Part shown: positions 20,436 to 28,754 of the stretch, piece by piece
Numbering within the stretch: the first letter of the stretch is position 1
How the letters are laid out: each line of letters opens with the position of its first letter
Source: Pseudomonadota bacterium
GTDB lineage: Bacteria > Myxococcota_A > Polyangia > GCA-2747355
Length of the DNA: 64,000 nucleotides
Assembly: GCA_016702545.1 (NCBI GenBank)
Contig: JADJDT010000008.1
Location: 1-64,000 of the forward strand
Direction: 5' to 3'
The notes under the pieces: generated by a model
Seen by the model: the letters and a program-made list of their open reading frames with translations, nothing else
Told to the model about the DNA's origin: nothing
The model's database searches: none
Translations under genes and position numbers: made by a program

Positions 20436-21736
20436 GACGCGCGCATCATCGCGTCGGCCTGCGGCGCGCCGCGCGCGACGATGACGCGCGGCAGGCGCCG
20501 GCGGTTGCCGCGCGTGTCCCAGCGCTCGCGCCAGCTCGGGGGCTGGGTGGTGGGCGGGGGATGCCGGGCCGCGATGTTGAGCAGCACGCCGACCGCGAAG
20601 AGCTGCACGACCAGGGCCGAGCCGCCGTAGGAATAGAAGGGCAGCCCGATGCCCTTGGTGGGCACCATGCCGAGCACGACGGTCATGTGCAGCACGGCCT
20701 GGAGCCCCAGCACGGCGCTGAGGCCGAACGCGAGATAGGTGCCGAAGAGGTCGGAGGCCCCCAGCGCGGCGCGCATGCCGCGCACGACCAGCACCGCGAA
20801 GAGCAGGATGACCGCGACCAGCCCGACCAACCCGAGCTCCTCGCCGGTGATCGCGAAGATGAAGTCCGTGTGGGCCGCCGGGAGGAAGAGCAGCTTCTGC
20901 TTGCCGCTGCCGAGACCCAGCCCGAAGAGCCCGCCCGAGCCGACGCTGATCAGCGACTCGCTGACCTGGTAGCCGACGTTGCTACGGAAGGCCCAGGGAT
21001 CGATGAAGGCGATCATCCGCCGCAGGCGCCAGGGGGTGCCGACGATCTGCTGATAGGCCACCGGCGCGGCCGTCAGCACGGCGATCAGCAGGTAGCTCAC
21101 GCGGGCGCCGCTGACGAAGAGCATGAGCAACGCGACCGCGAGCAGCAGCGCCGCGCTGCCCAGATCGGGCTGTTTGAGCACCAGGACGGCGAGCAGGCCC
21201 GCGACCAGGAGATGCGGCAGGAAGCCGACCGAGAACGAGCGGATCTGCTCCTGCTTGCGCGCCAGCGAGTGCGCCAGATAGAGGATCAGGGCCAGCTTGG
21301 CCAGCTCCGAGGGCTGAAACGAGACCCCGCCCAGCCGGAACCAGCGGGTGGCGCCATCGACGTGCGTGCCCAGGCCGGGCACGAGCAGCCCCACCAGCAG
21401 CAGCAGCGTCGCGAGCAGCGTGGGATAGACGAAGGCCCGATACGTTCGGTAGTCGATGCGCCAGCCCGCCCAAAGGGCGACCAGGCCGACCGCGGCGAAG
21501 GCGAGCTGCCGTTCGAGGAAGTGGGACATGTTGTGATAGTTGGCGTTGGCGAAGACGGCGCTGGCGCTGGCCACCATCACCAGTCCGAGGGCGAGCAGCG
21601 CCAGCGTGCAGGTCAGCAGCACGAGGTCGAGCCCGCGCGGCACGGCCGGCGTGGGGACGGCCAGCACTGGCTCGGCGTCGCGCTGGAGGGCGTCGCGCTG
21701 GAGGGTGGGGCTTCGAAGCGTAGCGTCGAGCGGCAT
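20432..21736 (-). CDS. ftsW: SEDS-family peptidoglycan polymerase FtsW
   Basis: 434 residues from the ATG at 21736. In-frame codons upstream run into the dispersed repeat at 21864-21923 and are not conserved, so I reject the longer form. About ten membrane helices are seen. SEDS signatures include VMVASASAVFAN, FQPSELAKLALILYLA, FVSGARVSYLL, TGEELGLVG and TKGIGLPFYSYGGSALV. FtsW polymerises septal glycan with PBP3. Only murG follows; the other dcw genes are not in this window. Near the start the DNA has a short direct duplication (GGGCGTCGCGCTGGAG type) encoding LQRDALQRDA. Confidence 0.95.
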   Translation of the reverse strand: MPLDATLRSPTLQRDALQRDAEPVLAVPTPAVPRGLDLVLLTCTLALLALGLVMVASASAVFANANYHNMSHFLERQLAFAAVGLVALWAGWRIDYRTYRAFVYPTLLATLLLLVGLLVPGLGTHVDGATRWFRLGGVSFQPSELAKLALILYLAHSLARKQEQIRSFSVGFLPHLLVAGLLAVLVLKQPDLGSAALLLAVALLMLFVSGARVSYLLIAVLTAAPVAYQQIVGTPWRLRRMIAFIDPWAFRSNVGYQVSESLISVGSGGLFGLGLGSGKQKLLFLPAAHTDFIFAITGEELGLVGLVAVILLFAVLVVRGMRAALGASDLFGTYLAFGLSAVLGLQAVLHMTVVLGMVPTKGIGLPFYSYGGSALVVQLFAVGVLLNIAARHPPPTTQPPSWRERWDTRGNRRRLPRVIVARGAPQADAMMRAS

Positions 21737-21863
21737 CGGATCGAGACAGAGTGCCGCTAGAGTGCCGTCTGGGCAATTTTTCGGATCGGGGCGCAGGTTC
21801 CTAGTTCGAAAACAAGCGCGTCTGTAGACGAGCCGAGAGGCGAGCATGCTGGGGTGATGGCGC

Positions 21864-21923
21864 GGGGTGAAGTCGCGGGGATTCACTCCCCGCGACGAGG
21901 GGGCTTTGCGAAAGCCCCCTGAG
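21864..21923 (-). repeat. 60-bp core of dispersed repeat, copy B
   Basis: Exact inverted match to 1991-2050. The related flank continues to about 21805, including an AAAACAAGCGCG word and GACGAG...AGGCGAGC. It lies between the lipoprotein at 21926 and ftsW, so it is a 3' or intergenic element here as in copy A. Confidence 0.9.
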
Positions 21924-21925
21924 TG

Positions 21926-22657
21926 CTAGTGGCGATAAAGCCACACATACCAGTCGGCCGCTTCGGCGTCGAAGCCGCCGATGGCCGGGGCGTAGGTGAT
22001 GGCGAAGGCGCGGTAGGGCTGTGCGCCGACGAAGCCCGTCGCCAGGTTGAGCTGGCGCGTGGTGGCGATCGCGCTGGCACCGGTGGAGGGCGTGAGGTTG
22101 CCGAGCGGCACGCCGGTGGTGACCACGCGGAGGCGCTCGGGCGCGGGCGCGGGTGCCGTGCAGCCGAGGGTGTCGGCCGGCGAGAATCCGGCCGGTAGCG
22201 GGAAGTCGAAGCCGCGTCGCTGCTCGTCGGCCCAGATCTCGGGCTGCGCGAACAACACCTGGCCCGTGGGGCGGAAGATCACCACCAGGTAGCGGTCCTG
22301 GCTCGCCGCCTGGACCAGCGCGCAGTGAACGAAGTCGTCCTCCTGCTCGCAGTCGAGGCTGTCGGGCACTGGGGCGCCGAGGGTGTCGACGAGATGGGCG
22401 CGGGCGCGCTCCTCCGCCTCCGCCAGCGTCAGGGCGGGGGTGTCGGTCAGCGGGAAGACCTGGAAGCCGCGGGGCTCCAGTCGCACATAGTCGATGACCG
22501 CGGCGACGAGGCAGCGCCCCTCGGGGCAGTCGAGCGCGAGGGCCGGGCGATCGCGGCACCAGCTCGGGCGGGAATCACCGCCGCAGGCTGCCGCCAGGCA
22601 CGACACCGCCAGCAGCGGGCCGAGCCACCCCCTTGCCCTGCCCGCTGCGCCGCCCAT
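21926..22657 (-). CDS. putative lipoprotein of unknown function
   Basis: 243 residues from the ATG at 22657. It begins with a short basic/hydrophobic segment and lipobox (CLAAACGGDS). The mature part has Cys pairs early (SWCRDRP, LDCPEGRCLV) and continues with mixed alpha/beta sequence (AAVIDYVRLEPRGFQVFPL, AQPEIWADEQRRGFDF) and an aromatic end (ADWYVWLYRH). I do not recognise the family. The start is 57 bases behind the pckG stop, so it may be read from the pckG promoter. The long upstream in-frame Arg-rich stretch is antisense-like and rejected. Confidence 0.72.
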   Translation of the reverse strand: MGGAAGRARGWLGPLLAVSCLAAACGGDSRPSWCRDRPALALDCPEGRCLVAAVIDYVRLEPRGFQVFPLTDTPALTLAEAEERARAHLVDTLGAPVPDSLDCEQEDDFVHCALVQAASQDRYLVVIFRPTGQVLFAQPEIWADEQRRGFDFPLPAGFSPADTLGCTAPAPAPERLRVVTTGVPLGNLTPSTGASAIATTRQLNLATGFVGAQPYRAFAITYAPAIGGFDAEAADWYVWLYRH

Positions 22658-22713
22658 GGCACCGAGTGCGGGGCTGGCACGCCGGCGGCGGCACGGGCGC
22701 GCGCTGCGAGGCC

Positions 22714-24501
22714 TCACGCGCCGAGGCGCTTGGCGAGCGCGTCGACCTCGCGCTTCAGACCGGCTGGCAGGCGGTCGCCGAACTGCGCCAGGTGGGTGCG
22801 GATCTTCGGCAGCTCGGCGACCCATTCCTCGCGATCGACGCGCATCAGCTCGTCGAGGGTGCCTGCGGGAAGGTCGAGCCCCGTGAGGTCGATGGCGCCG
22901 GCGGGCGGGACCCACCCGATCGGTGTCTCGACGGCGTCGGCACGGCCCTCGATGCGCTCGAAGACCCACTTCAGCACGCGGATGTTGTCACCGAAGCCGG
23001 GCCAGAGGAAGCGGCCCGCCGCGTCCTTGCGGAACCAGTTGACGTAGAAGATGCGCGGCAGGTGCGCGCCCGGGCGCTCGCCGAGGCGCAGCCAATGGCC
23101 GAGATAGTCGCCCATGTTGTAGCCGCAGAAGGGCAGCATCGCGAAGGGGTCGCGGCGCAGCTCGCCGACGGCGCCGGCCGCCGCGGCGGTCGTCTCGGAG
23201 CAGACGATCGCGCCCAGCAGGGTGCCGTGCGCCCAGCTCGTGGCCTCGTGCACCAGCGGGACGACGTTGGAGCGCCGGCCGCCGAAGAGGATGGCCTCGA
23301 TCGGTACGCCCTGCGGATCTTCCCAGCGCGGGTCCATGGTCGGGCACTGGCGCGCGGGGACCGTGAAGCGTGCGTTCGGATGCGCGGCCGGGCCGCCGCT
23401 GCCCGGCGTCCACGGCTTGCCGTGCCAGTCGAGCAGGCCGTCGGGCGCCGGCTGGGACAGGCCCTCCCACCAGACATCCGAGCGGTCGGCCTGGAGCGCG
23501 ACGTTGGTGAAGATCGCGTTCTCGGCGAGCGACAGCAGCGCGTTGGGGTTGGAGCCCATCGAGGTGCCGGGCGCCACGCCAAAGAAGCCCGCCTCCGGGT
23601 TGACGGCGTAGAGCCGGCCGTCGGCGCCGAACTTCATCCAGGCGATGTCATCGCCGACCGTCTCGATCTTCCAGCCGGGCAGGGTGGCGGTCAGCATCGC
23701 CAAGTTGGTCTTGCCGCAGGCGCTGGGGAAGGCGGCCGCGATGTAGTGCTTCTTGCCCTCGGGCGAGGTCAGGCCGGCGATGAGCATGTGCTCGGCCAAC
23801 CAGCCCTCGTCGCGGGCCATCACCGAGGCGATGCGCAGCGCCAGACACTTCTTGCCGAGCAGCGCGTTGCCGCCGTAGCCGCTGCCGTAGGACCAGATCT
23901 CTCGCGTCTCAGGGTAGTGGACGATGTACTTCTGGTCCGGGTTGCAGGGCCAGGGCGAGTCCTTGGCGCCGTCGGCCAGCGGCTGGCCCACCGAGTGGAG
24001 GCAGCGCACGAAGGGCCCGTCGCTGCCGAGGGCGTCGAGCGCGGCCCGGCCCATCCGGGTCATGATGCGCATGTTGCAAGCGACGTAGGCCGAGTCGCTC
24101 AGCTCCACGCCGATCTGCGAGATCGCCGACCCCAGCGGGCCCATGGAGAAAGGGATGACGTACATCGTGCGGCCGCGCATGCTGCCGGCGAAGAGCCCGT
24201 TCAGCGTGGCGCGCATCTCGCGCGGATCGGCCCAATTGTTGGTCGGCCCGGCGTCGACTTGGCGCTCGGAGCAGATGAAGGTCCGGTCCTCGACCCGCGC
24301 CACATCGCCCGCGTTCGAGCGGCAATAATAGCTGTTGGGGCGCTTGGCGTCGGAGAGCCGGGTGAAGGTGCCGGCGTCGACCAGCTGCTGGGCCAGGCGG
24401 TCGTACTCTTGCGCCGAGCCGTCGCACCAGTGGATCGCCTGGGGCTGGCAGAGGTCTGCCATGCGGGCGACCCAGCCATCGAGTTGCGCATGCGGCGACA
24501 T
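22714..24501 (-). CDS. pckG: phosphoenolpyruvate carboxykinase (GTP)
   Basis: 595 residues, normal for the GTP-dependent family. It converts oxaloacetate plus GTP to phosphoenolpyruvate, CO2 and GDP, the first committed step of gluconeogenesis. Key motifs: the P-loop FPSACGKTNLAML with the reactive Cys, the metal site GDDIAWMKFG, RPNSYYCRSN, and FGDNIRVLKWVFERI near the C-terminus. The ATG at 24501 has a strong GGAGGAGGAG site about 5 bases upstream; 53 further in-frame codons upstream are not part of the family. It is divergent from the pseudokinase gene. Confidence 0.96.
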   Translation of the reverse strand: MSPHAQLDGWVARMADLCQPQAIHWCDGSAQEYDRLAQQLVDAGTFTRLSDAKRPNSYYCRSNAGDVARVEDRTFICSERQVDAGPTNNWADPREMRATLNGLFAGSMRGRTMYVIPFSMGPLGSAISQIGVELSDSAYVACNMRIMTRMGRAALDALGSDGPFVRCLHSVGQPLADGAKDSPWPCNPDQKYIVHYPETREIWSYGSGYGGNALLGKKCLALRIASVMARDEGWLAEHMLIAGLTSPEGKKHYIAAAFPSACGKTNLAMLTATLPGWKIETVGDDIAWMKFGADGRLYAVNPEAGFFGVAPGTSMGSNPNALLSLAENAIFTNVALQADRSDVWWEGLSQPAPDGLLDWHGKPWTPGSGGPAAHPNARFTVPARQCPTMDPRWEDPQGVPIEAILFGGRRSNVVPLVHEATSWAHGTLLGAIVCSETTAAAAGAVGELRRDPFAMLPFCGYNMGDYLGHWLRLGERPGAHLPRIFYVNWFRKDAAGRFLWPGFGDNIRVLKWVFERIEGRADAVETPIGWVPPAGAIDLTGLDLPAGTLDELMRVDREEWVAELPKIRTHLAQFGDRLPAGLKREVDALAKRLGA

Positions 24502-24548
24502 CGGCTCCTCCTCCTGCAGTGCGGGCTGGGGCGTTCGCGGGCGCGGAA

Positions 24549-24576
24549 TGTATAGCAGCGGCCTTTCGGCTGTCCA
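24549..24576 (-). promoter_or_regulatory. candidate sigma-70-like promoter of pckG
   Basis: Read on the minus strand: TGGACA, 16 bases, TATACA. The -35 matches the consensus at 5 of 6 and the -10 at 4 of 6. The predicted transcript would start about 40 bases ahead of the pckG ATG. The call rests on sequence only. Confidence 0.45.
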
Positions 24577-24746
24577 GCGCGGCTCGCGGCCGCGCCGGCC
24601 GGGAAGCAGGGGGCAGCGGAGGGGCCGCCGCAGCGCGGAGGCGCAGAAAGCGCAGCCCAACTTGCCCCGAGTCGGCGCGGTACGCTAGCATGCTGCGTTT
24701 GCAGAAGAAACCGTCGGGCGTGGCCCTGACGGTGTGAGCGCAACAC

Positions 24747-26606
24747 GTGCAGCCGCCAGCGGCCAACGCCATTCGCACCAAGCACAGCCGCTACGAGCTG
24801 CTGGAGCGGGTCGGTAGTGGGCATCTCGCCGAGGTGTTCAAGGCCAGGGCCACGGGCGTGGCGGGCTTCGCCAAGATCGTCGCGATCAAGCGCTTGCTGC
24901 CCGAGGCCGCGCGCGATCCGGGCTGCGTTGCGTTGTTCAACGATGAGGCGCGGGTCGCCGCCGCGCTCAGCCACGCCAACGTCGCGCAGGTCTTCGAGTG
25001 CGGGTCCACGGACGGGCTGCCCTTCCTGGCGATGGAGTACCTCGATGGGCGCGACCTCGGCACGATCCTGGCCGAGGGGCGGCGCCGCGAGCAGCGGCCG
25101 CCGCTGACGGTGGTGCTCTACATCTTCGAGGCCATCTGTCGCGGTCTCTCCTTCGCGCATACCCGCACCGATGCATCGGGCACGCTGCGGCCCGTGCTGC
25201 ACCAGGGGTTGAGCGCGCGCTCGGTCTTCATTTCCCACGAGGGCGCGGTGAAGCTACTCGGCTTTGGCGCTGCCGCGGCGCGTGGACGCTCGCCGAGAGC
25301 CGCCGAGCTGTGGCAGCAGGCGCCCACCTGTTGCAGTCCCGAGCAGGCGCGCGGCTTGCCGGTCGACGCGCGCAGCGATCTGTTCGCCGTCGGCGCCGTG
25401 CTCTACGAGGCGTTGGTCGGCCGCCGGGCTTTTCCTGGTGACACGGCCGAGCAGGTGCGCGCCGCGATCAGTGCCGGGCGGTGGGTGCGTCCGCGGGAGC
25501 TCCAGCCCCAGCTCTCCCAGGAGCTCGAGGCCATCGTCGTGAAGGCGTTGGCCGCCGACCCCGCGCAGCGCTGGCAGACCGCCGACGAGCTGGAGCATGC
25601 GCTGGTGCGCTATGCCCATCAGGCGCGGGTGACCGCCAGCGTCAAGCAGATCGCCGCCTGGATGAAGGCGGCGCACGAGGCCGTGCCGCCGCAACTCGCG
25701 GACACCGACCGGCAGCTGGTGCGCGAGCCGTCGGCGGCGCTGGGTCCTGCGCTCGACGACGAGCCGACGCCGACCCGGGCGCTCGGCCTCGGCTTCGACC
25801 GCGCCGAGTCGCTGCCGCCGCGCCACACGCTGCGCGGCTTCGCCCCGCCGCCCCAGCCGACCGCCGCGCGCGAGGAGGTGACGCACGACGAGCCGACGAC
25901 GATTCGTCTCGCCGATGACGACTCGTCGCTCGAGCGGGCGCTCGAAGACGCCGCGCCGACGCCGGTCGAGCCGGTCGTTCGTGGCCACGCGCCGTCCCGG
26001 CGGCAGATCCCCTCCGACGCGACCGTGGTCGTGCCCGAGGAGGACATGGTCGCGCAGTTTGGCCTGGTGGCCGAGCCGGTGGCCGATCCGTGGGCCGATG
26101 GGCCGACGGTGATCGACGACGGGCGGCTTGCGCGACACGACGCCGAGGAGCTGGCGACGCCGGTCAACTCGCTGATGATGGAGGCGCTGGCGCGCCGGAC
26201 CGCGCCCGGCGCGGTGACCGGGGCCGCGCCCGAGCGCGCGCCGTCTGCGCCGACTGCGTCGGCGGCCGACGCGCCCGCGGAGCGCGTGGCCGCCGGGCCG
26301 GCTGGCCCGGCGCTCGCTGGACCGACGGCGGGTGCGGGCGCCGACGCGGGCGCGGACGCCGGGAGGGACGCGGACAGCAGCGCGAGCACCCTGCCGCAGG
26401 GTGTGGCGGCGGTGCGAGCGGTGGCTCTCGTGCCGGGCGCGAGAGGTCCGGTGCGGCCGAGGATACGGTCGTCCCAGGCGCAGGGCGTTGGCCGCTGGGT
26501 GCTGCTGGGCGCGATGCTCGGCATTGCCCTGGTGCTCCTCGTGGTGGCCGCGGTGTTCTGGCGCACCCGAGCGAAGCGGCACAGGAGCGCAGGGACCGTG
26601 GTCTAG
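24747..26606 (+). CDS. Ser/Thr kinase-fold protein lacking catalytic residues (predicted pseudokinase)
   Basis: 619 residues with GTG start. The kinase fold is clear: glycine loop VGSGHLAEV (23-30), ATP-binding Lys in VAIKR (K48), helix-C Glu in NDEARV (E67), and a CSPEQARG activation-segment end. The catalytic loop reads HQGLSARSV (152-160) where HRDLKPxN is expected, and the DFG motif reads GFG (172-174). Both catalytic aspartates and the loop Lys and Asn are lost. A long acidic, Pro/Ala-rich linker (about 320-570) leads to one C-terminal membrane helix (about 583-605) and a basic tail. It likely serves as a membrane-anchored nucleotide- or protein-binding scaffold. It has its own promoter region facing pckG. 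Confidence 0.85.
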   Translation: MQPPAANAIRTKHSRYELLERVGSGHLAEVFKARATGVAGFAKIVAIKRLLPEAARDPGCVALFNDEARVAAALSHANVAQVFECGSTDGLPFLAMEYLDGRDLGTILAEGRRREQRPPLTVVLYIFEAICRGLSFAHTRTDASGTLRPVLHQGLSARSVFISHEGAVKLLGFGAAAARGRSPRAAELWQQAPTCCSPEQARGLPVDARSDLFAVGAVLYEALVGRRAFPGDTAEQVRAAISAGRWVRPRELQPQLSQELEAIVVKALAADPAQRWQTADELEHALVRYAHQARVTASVKQIAAWMKAAHEAVPPQLADTDRQLVREPSAALGPALDDEPTPTRALGLGFDRAESLPPRHTLRGFAPPPQPTAAREEVTHDEPTTIRLADDDSSLERALEDAAPTPVEPVVRGHAPSRRQIPSDATVVVPEEDMVAQFGLVAEPVADPWADGPTVIDDGRLARHDAEELATPVNSLMMEALARRTAPGAVTGAAPERAPSAPTASAADAPAERVAAGPAGPALAGPTAGAGADAGADAGRDADSSASTLPQGVAAVRAVALVPGARGPVRPRIRSSQAQGVGRWVLLGAMLGIALVLLVVAAVFWRTRAKRHRSAGTVV

Positions 26607-26888
26607 GGCGTCTCGCGGCCGGATTGGCGCCCGGAGGTGGTGGTCTTGCCGGAGGAGCCCGTTCTGGCGTCACGGTCCGATGCCGCAGCCGGTGCGGCGC
26701 GGTCAGGTTCGTCCCGACGCAGAGCGGCCTCACCGCGCCCGGTGCGCGGGGCGGCCCGCCGCGCCCCGGCCAGCCGCCCCGCGACCACGGTAGCCACGCC
26801 GACCCGCCGGCGTCCCAAGGCACCCGTCTGGGCACGACGACCGGTCCTTGTCACGCGCGCGCGACCCCTGGCATTGTGCGGCGTGACC

Positions 26889-28016
26889 ATGCGTGGCCCC
26901 TACCCCGCGCTCTACGCGCACCTGCTGTCTCGCATCGAGCCCGAGCGGGCGCACGCCCTGGCGCTGGGTGGGCTGGCGCTGCTGGGCCGGACCCCGGGCG
27001 GGCTGGCGCTGCTGCGCTCGCGTGCCGCGCCCGCGGACCCGCGGCTCGAGGTCCGGCGCTGGGGTTTGCGCTTCGCCAATCCCGTGGGCCTGGCCGCCGG
27101 CATGGACAAGGACGCTCGCGCCTGCGCCGCGCTCTTGGCGCTGGGCTTTGGGCATCTCGAGGTCGGCACCGTCACGTTGCGACCGCAGCCGGGTAACGAG
27201 CGCCCGCGACTCTGGCGGGTGCCCGAGCAGCGGGCGCTGATCAATGCGCTCGGCTTTCCCAGCGACGGGGTTGCACGGGTGGCGCGGCGGCTAGGCGCGT
27301 GGCGGCAGCGGCAGCCGAGGCAGGGCGAGGCGGCGCGCGGCATCGTCGGCGTCAACCTGGGCAAGAATCGCGAGACCCCCTTGGCAGCGGCAGCGGCGGA
27401 CTACTGCGCGTTGGTCGACGGTCTGTTCGAGGTGGCCGACTACTTCACGGTCAACGTCTCCTCGCCCAACACGCCCGGGCTGCGGCAGCTCCAGCTCGCC
27501 GACGTGCTGGCGGAGCTGTTGACGGCTGTGACGCAGGCCAACCGCCGCGTCGCCGCGGCCCGCGGAACCGCTCCGCGGCCGCTGCTGGTCAAGCTCGCCC
27601 CCGATCTCGACGAGGCCGAGCTCGAGGCGATCGCCGAGGCCGCGACCCGCGGCGGGGTCGACGGGCTGGTGGCCACCAACAGCACGGTGACGCGGCCGCC
27701 GCAGTGGCCTCCGGCCCTGCGCGCGTTGCCCGGGGGGCTCAGCGGGCCGCCCCTGCGCGAGGCGGCGCGGCGCGTGATTCGGCGGCTCTATCGCAGCCTG
27801 GGCGGCCGACTGCCGATCATCGGCGTAGGGGGGGTGAGCAGCGCCGCCGACGTGCTCGACCATCTGCGCGCCGGGGCCTCGCTGGTGCAGCTCTACACGG
27901 CCTTCGTCTACGGCGGGCCGGGGACGGCCGGCGCGCTGGTGCGCGATCTCGGTGCGGCCGCCGATCGTGAGGGCTGGCGCAGCGTCGAGGAGTTGGTGGG
28001 GAGCGAGGCGGGCTGA
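26889..28016 (+). CDS. pyrD: dihydroorotate dehydrogenase (quinone), class 2
   Basis: 375 residues. It oxidises dihydroorotate to orotate with FMN and passes electrons to quinone at the inner membrane (pyrimidine synthesis). Visible: the N-terminal helical quinone-binding part (ERAHALALGGLALLG), FMN-site segments FANPVGLAAGMDKDARAC and GIVGVNLGKNR, the catalytic loop FTVNVSSPNTPGLRQLQ with Ser as base (class 2), VKLAPDL, and IIGVGGVSSAADV with FMN phosphate binding. The ATG at 26889 gives the family's usual start; an Arg/Ala-rich upstream extension from 26637 is rejected. It sits between two unrelated kinase-fold genes. Confidence 0.95.
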   Translation: MRGPYPALYAHLLSRIEPERAHALALGGLALLGRTPGGLALLRSRAAPADPRLEVRRWGLRFANPVGLAAGMDKDARACAALLALGFGHLEVGTVTLRPQPGNERPRLWRVPEQRALINALGFPSDGVARVARRLGAWRQRQPRQGEAARGIVGVNLGKNRETPLAAAAADYCALVDGLFEVADYFTVNVSSPNTPGLRQLQLADVLAELLTAVTQANRRVAAARGTAPRPLLVKLAPDLDEAELEAIAEAATRGGVDGLVATNSTVTRPPQWPPALRALPGGLSGPPLREAARRVIRRLYRSLGGRLPIIGVGGVSSAADVLDHLRAGASLVQLYTAFVYGGPGTAGALVRDLGAAADREGWRSVEELVGSEAG

Positions 28017-28038
28017 CGCGAAGCGGTGAGCTCGCTAC

Positions 28039-28599
28039 TCAGCGCACCTCGACGGGGCCGCCCGCACCGCTTCCGCTGCTGGGGGCGGGACTGGGCCCCT
28101 CGGGCGAGGCTGGCACGCCGGCGGCGGGCACCGGGCCGTTGACGGGCTGGGGTCGGCCCTCGCGATAGACGTTCTCGATCTCCGAGGCCCAGGCGACGTG
28201 CTCGAGCGCGCCGACCTTGATCACGAAGTAGCCGTCGCGGTTGTCTTTCACGATCGTGCCGTGGAGCACGACGCCGTTCTTCAGCACGACCTGGTCGTGG
28301 CTGGGCAGGTTACGTCGTTCGTTGCGCTGCCAGACGATCTCGGCGACCTCGGCACGCTGCAGCGCGCGGTATTCACCGAAGCGCTCCACGATCAACGCAT
28401 CCAGGTTCTGCGCCATCACGTGCGCGACCAGCTCGCCGCCCGCGGCGAGCCGCACCACGTCGGCGAAGGGGGCACAACGTGGGCAGGCGTCGCGGACCGC
28501 GCTGAAGGGCTTGAAGGCCGCGAGGGGCAGCACGCTGGCGATCAGCGCCAAAGTCAGGGCGGCGCGCGTCAGGGCGGTGCGGGGGGCTTCAGGTCGCAT
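28039..28599 (-). CDS. exported protein of unknown function
   Basis: 186 residues with a typical signal peptide (LTRAALTLALIASVLPLAAF). The mature region has a CxxC (DACPRCAP), a helical charged part, then a small beta segment DQVVLKNGVVLHGTIVKDN followed by EHVAWASEIENV. This pattern resembles the short SH3/Sm-like modules of exported proteins with an LKNG-x-GxI core. The C-terminus is a Pro/Ser/Gly tail. It is convergent with pyrD (22 bases apart) and divergent from the Ser/Thr kinase gene. No function can be given. Confidence 0.75.
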   Translation of the reverse strand: MRPEAPRTALTRAALTLALIASVLPLAAFKPFSAVRDACPRCAPFADVVRLAAGGELVAHVMAQNLDALIVERFGEYRALQRAEVAEIVWQRNERRNLPSHDQVVLKNGVVLHGTIVKDNRDGYFVIKVGALEHVAWASEIENVYREGRPQPVNGPVPAAGVPASPEGPSPAPSSGSGAGGPVEVR

Positions 28600-28704
28600 G
28601 GGCTATCGCTCCTAGCTGGGGGCTGCGGCGATTCTACTGCCGTGGGCGCCGCAGACCAAGCCGGTCGCGGCGGGCACGGTTTCGTCGACGCCCCGTCAAC
28701 GCGA

Positions 28705-28733
28705 TTGCTCACAGCGCAACCGCGTGGAATACT
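28705..28733 (+). promoter_or_regulatory. candidate promoter of the Ser/Thr kinase gene
   Basis: TTGCTC, 17 bases, AATACT, with the kinase ATG 21 bases past the -10. The match to consensus is partial, but the spacing is ideal and the segment is A/T-richer than its surroundings. It would drive the kinase and the giant TPR gene behind it. Confidence 0.4.
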
Positions 28734-28754
28734 CGCTGCTCCTCCGGAAGATTG

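Noticed and set aside
19263..20630. Plus-strand open frame opposite murG
   Set aside because: Gln/Gly/Arg-rich shadow; the minus strand carries clear MurG motifs.
26637..26888. N-terminal extension of PyrD
   Set aside because: Arg/Ala-rich sequence without homology; the ATG at 26889 gives the normal family N-terminus.
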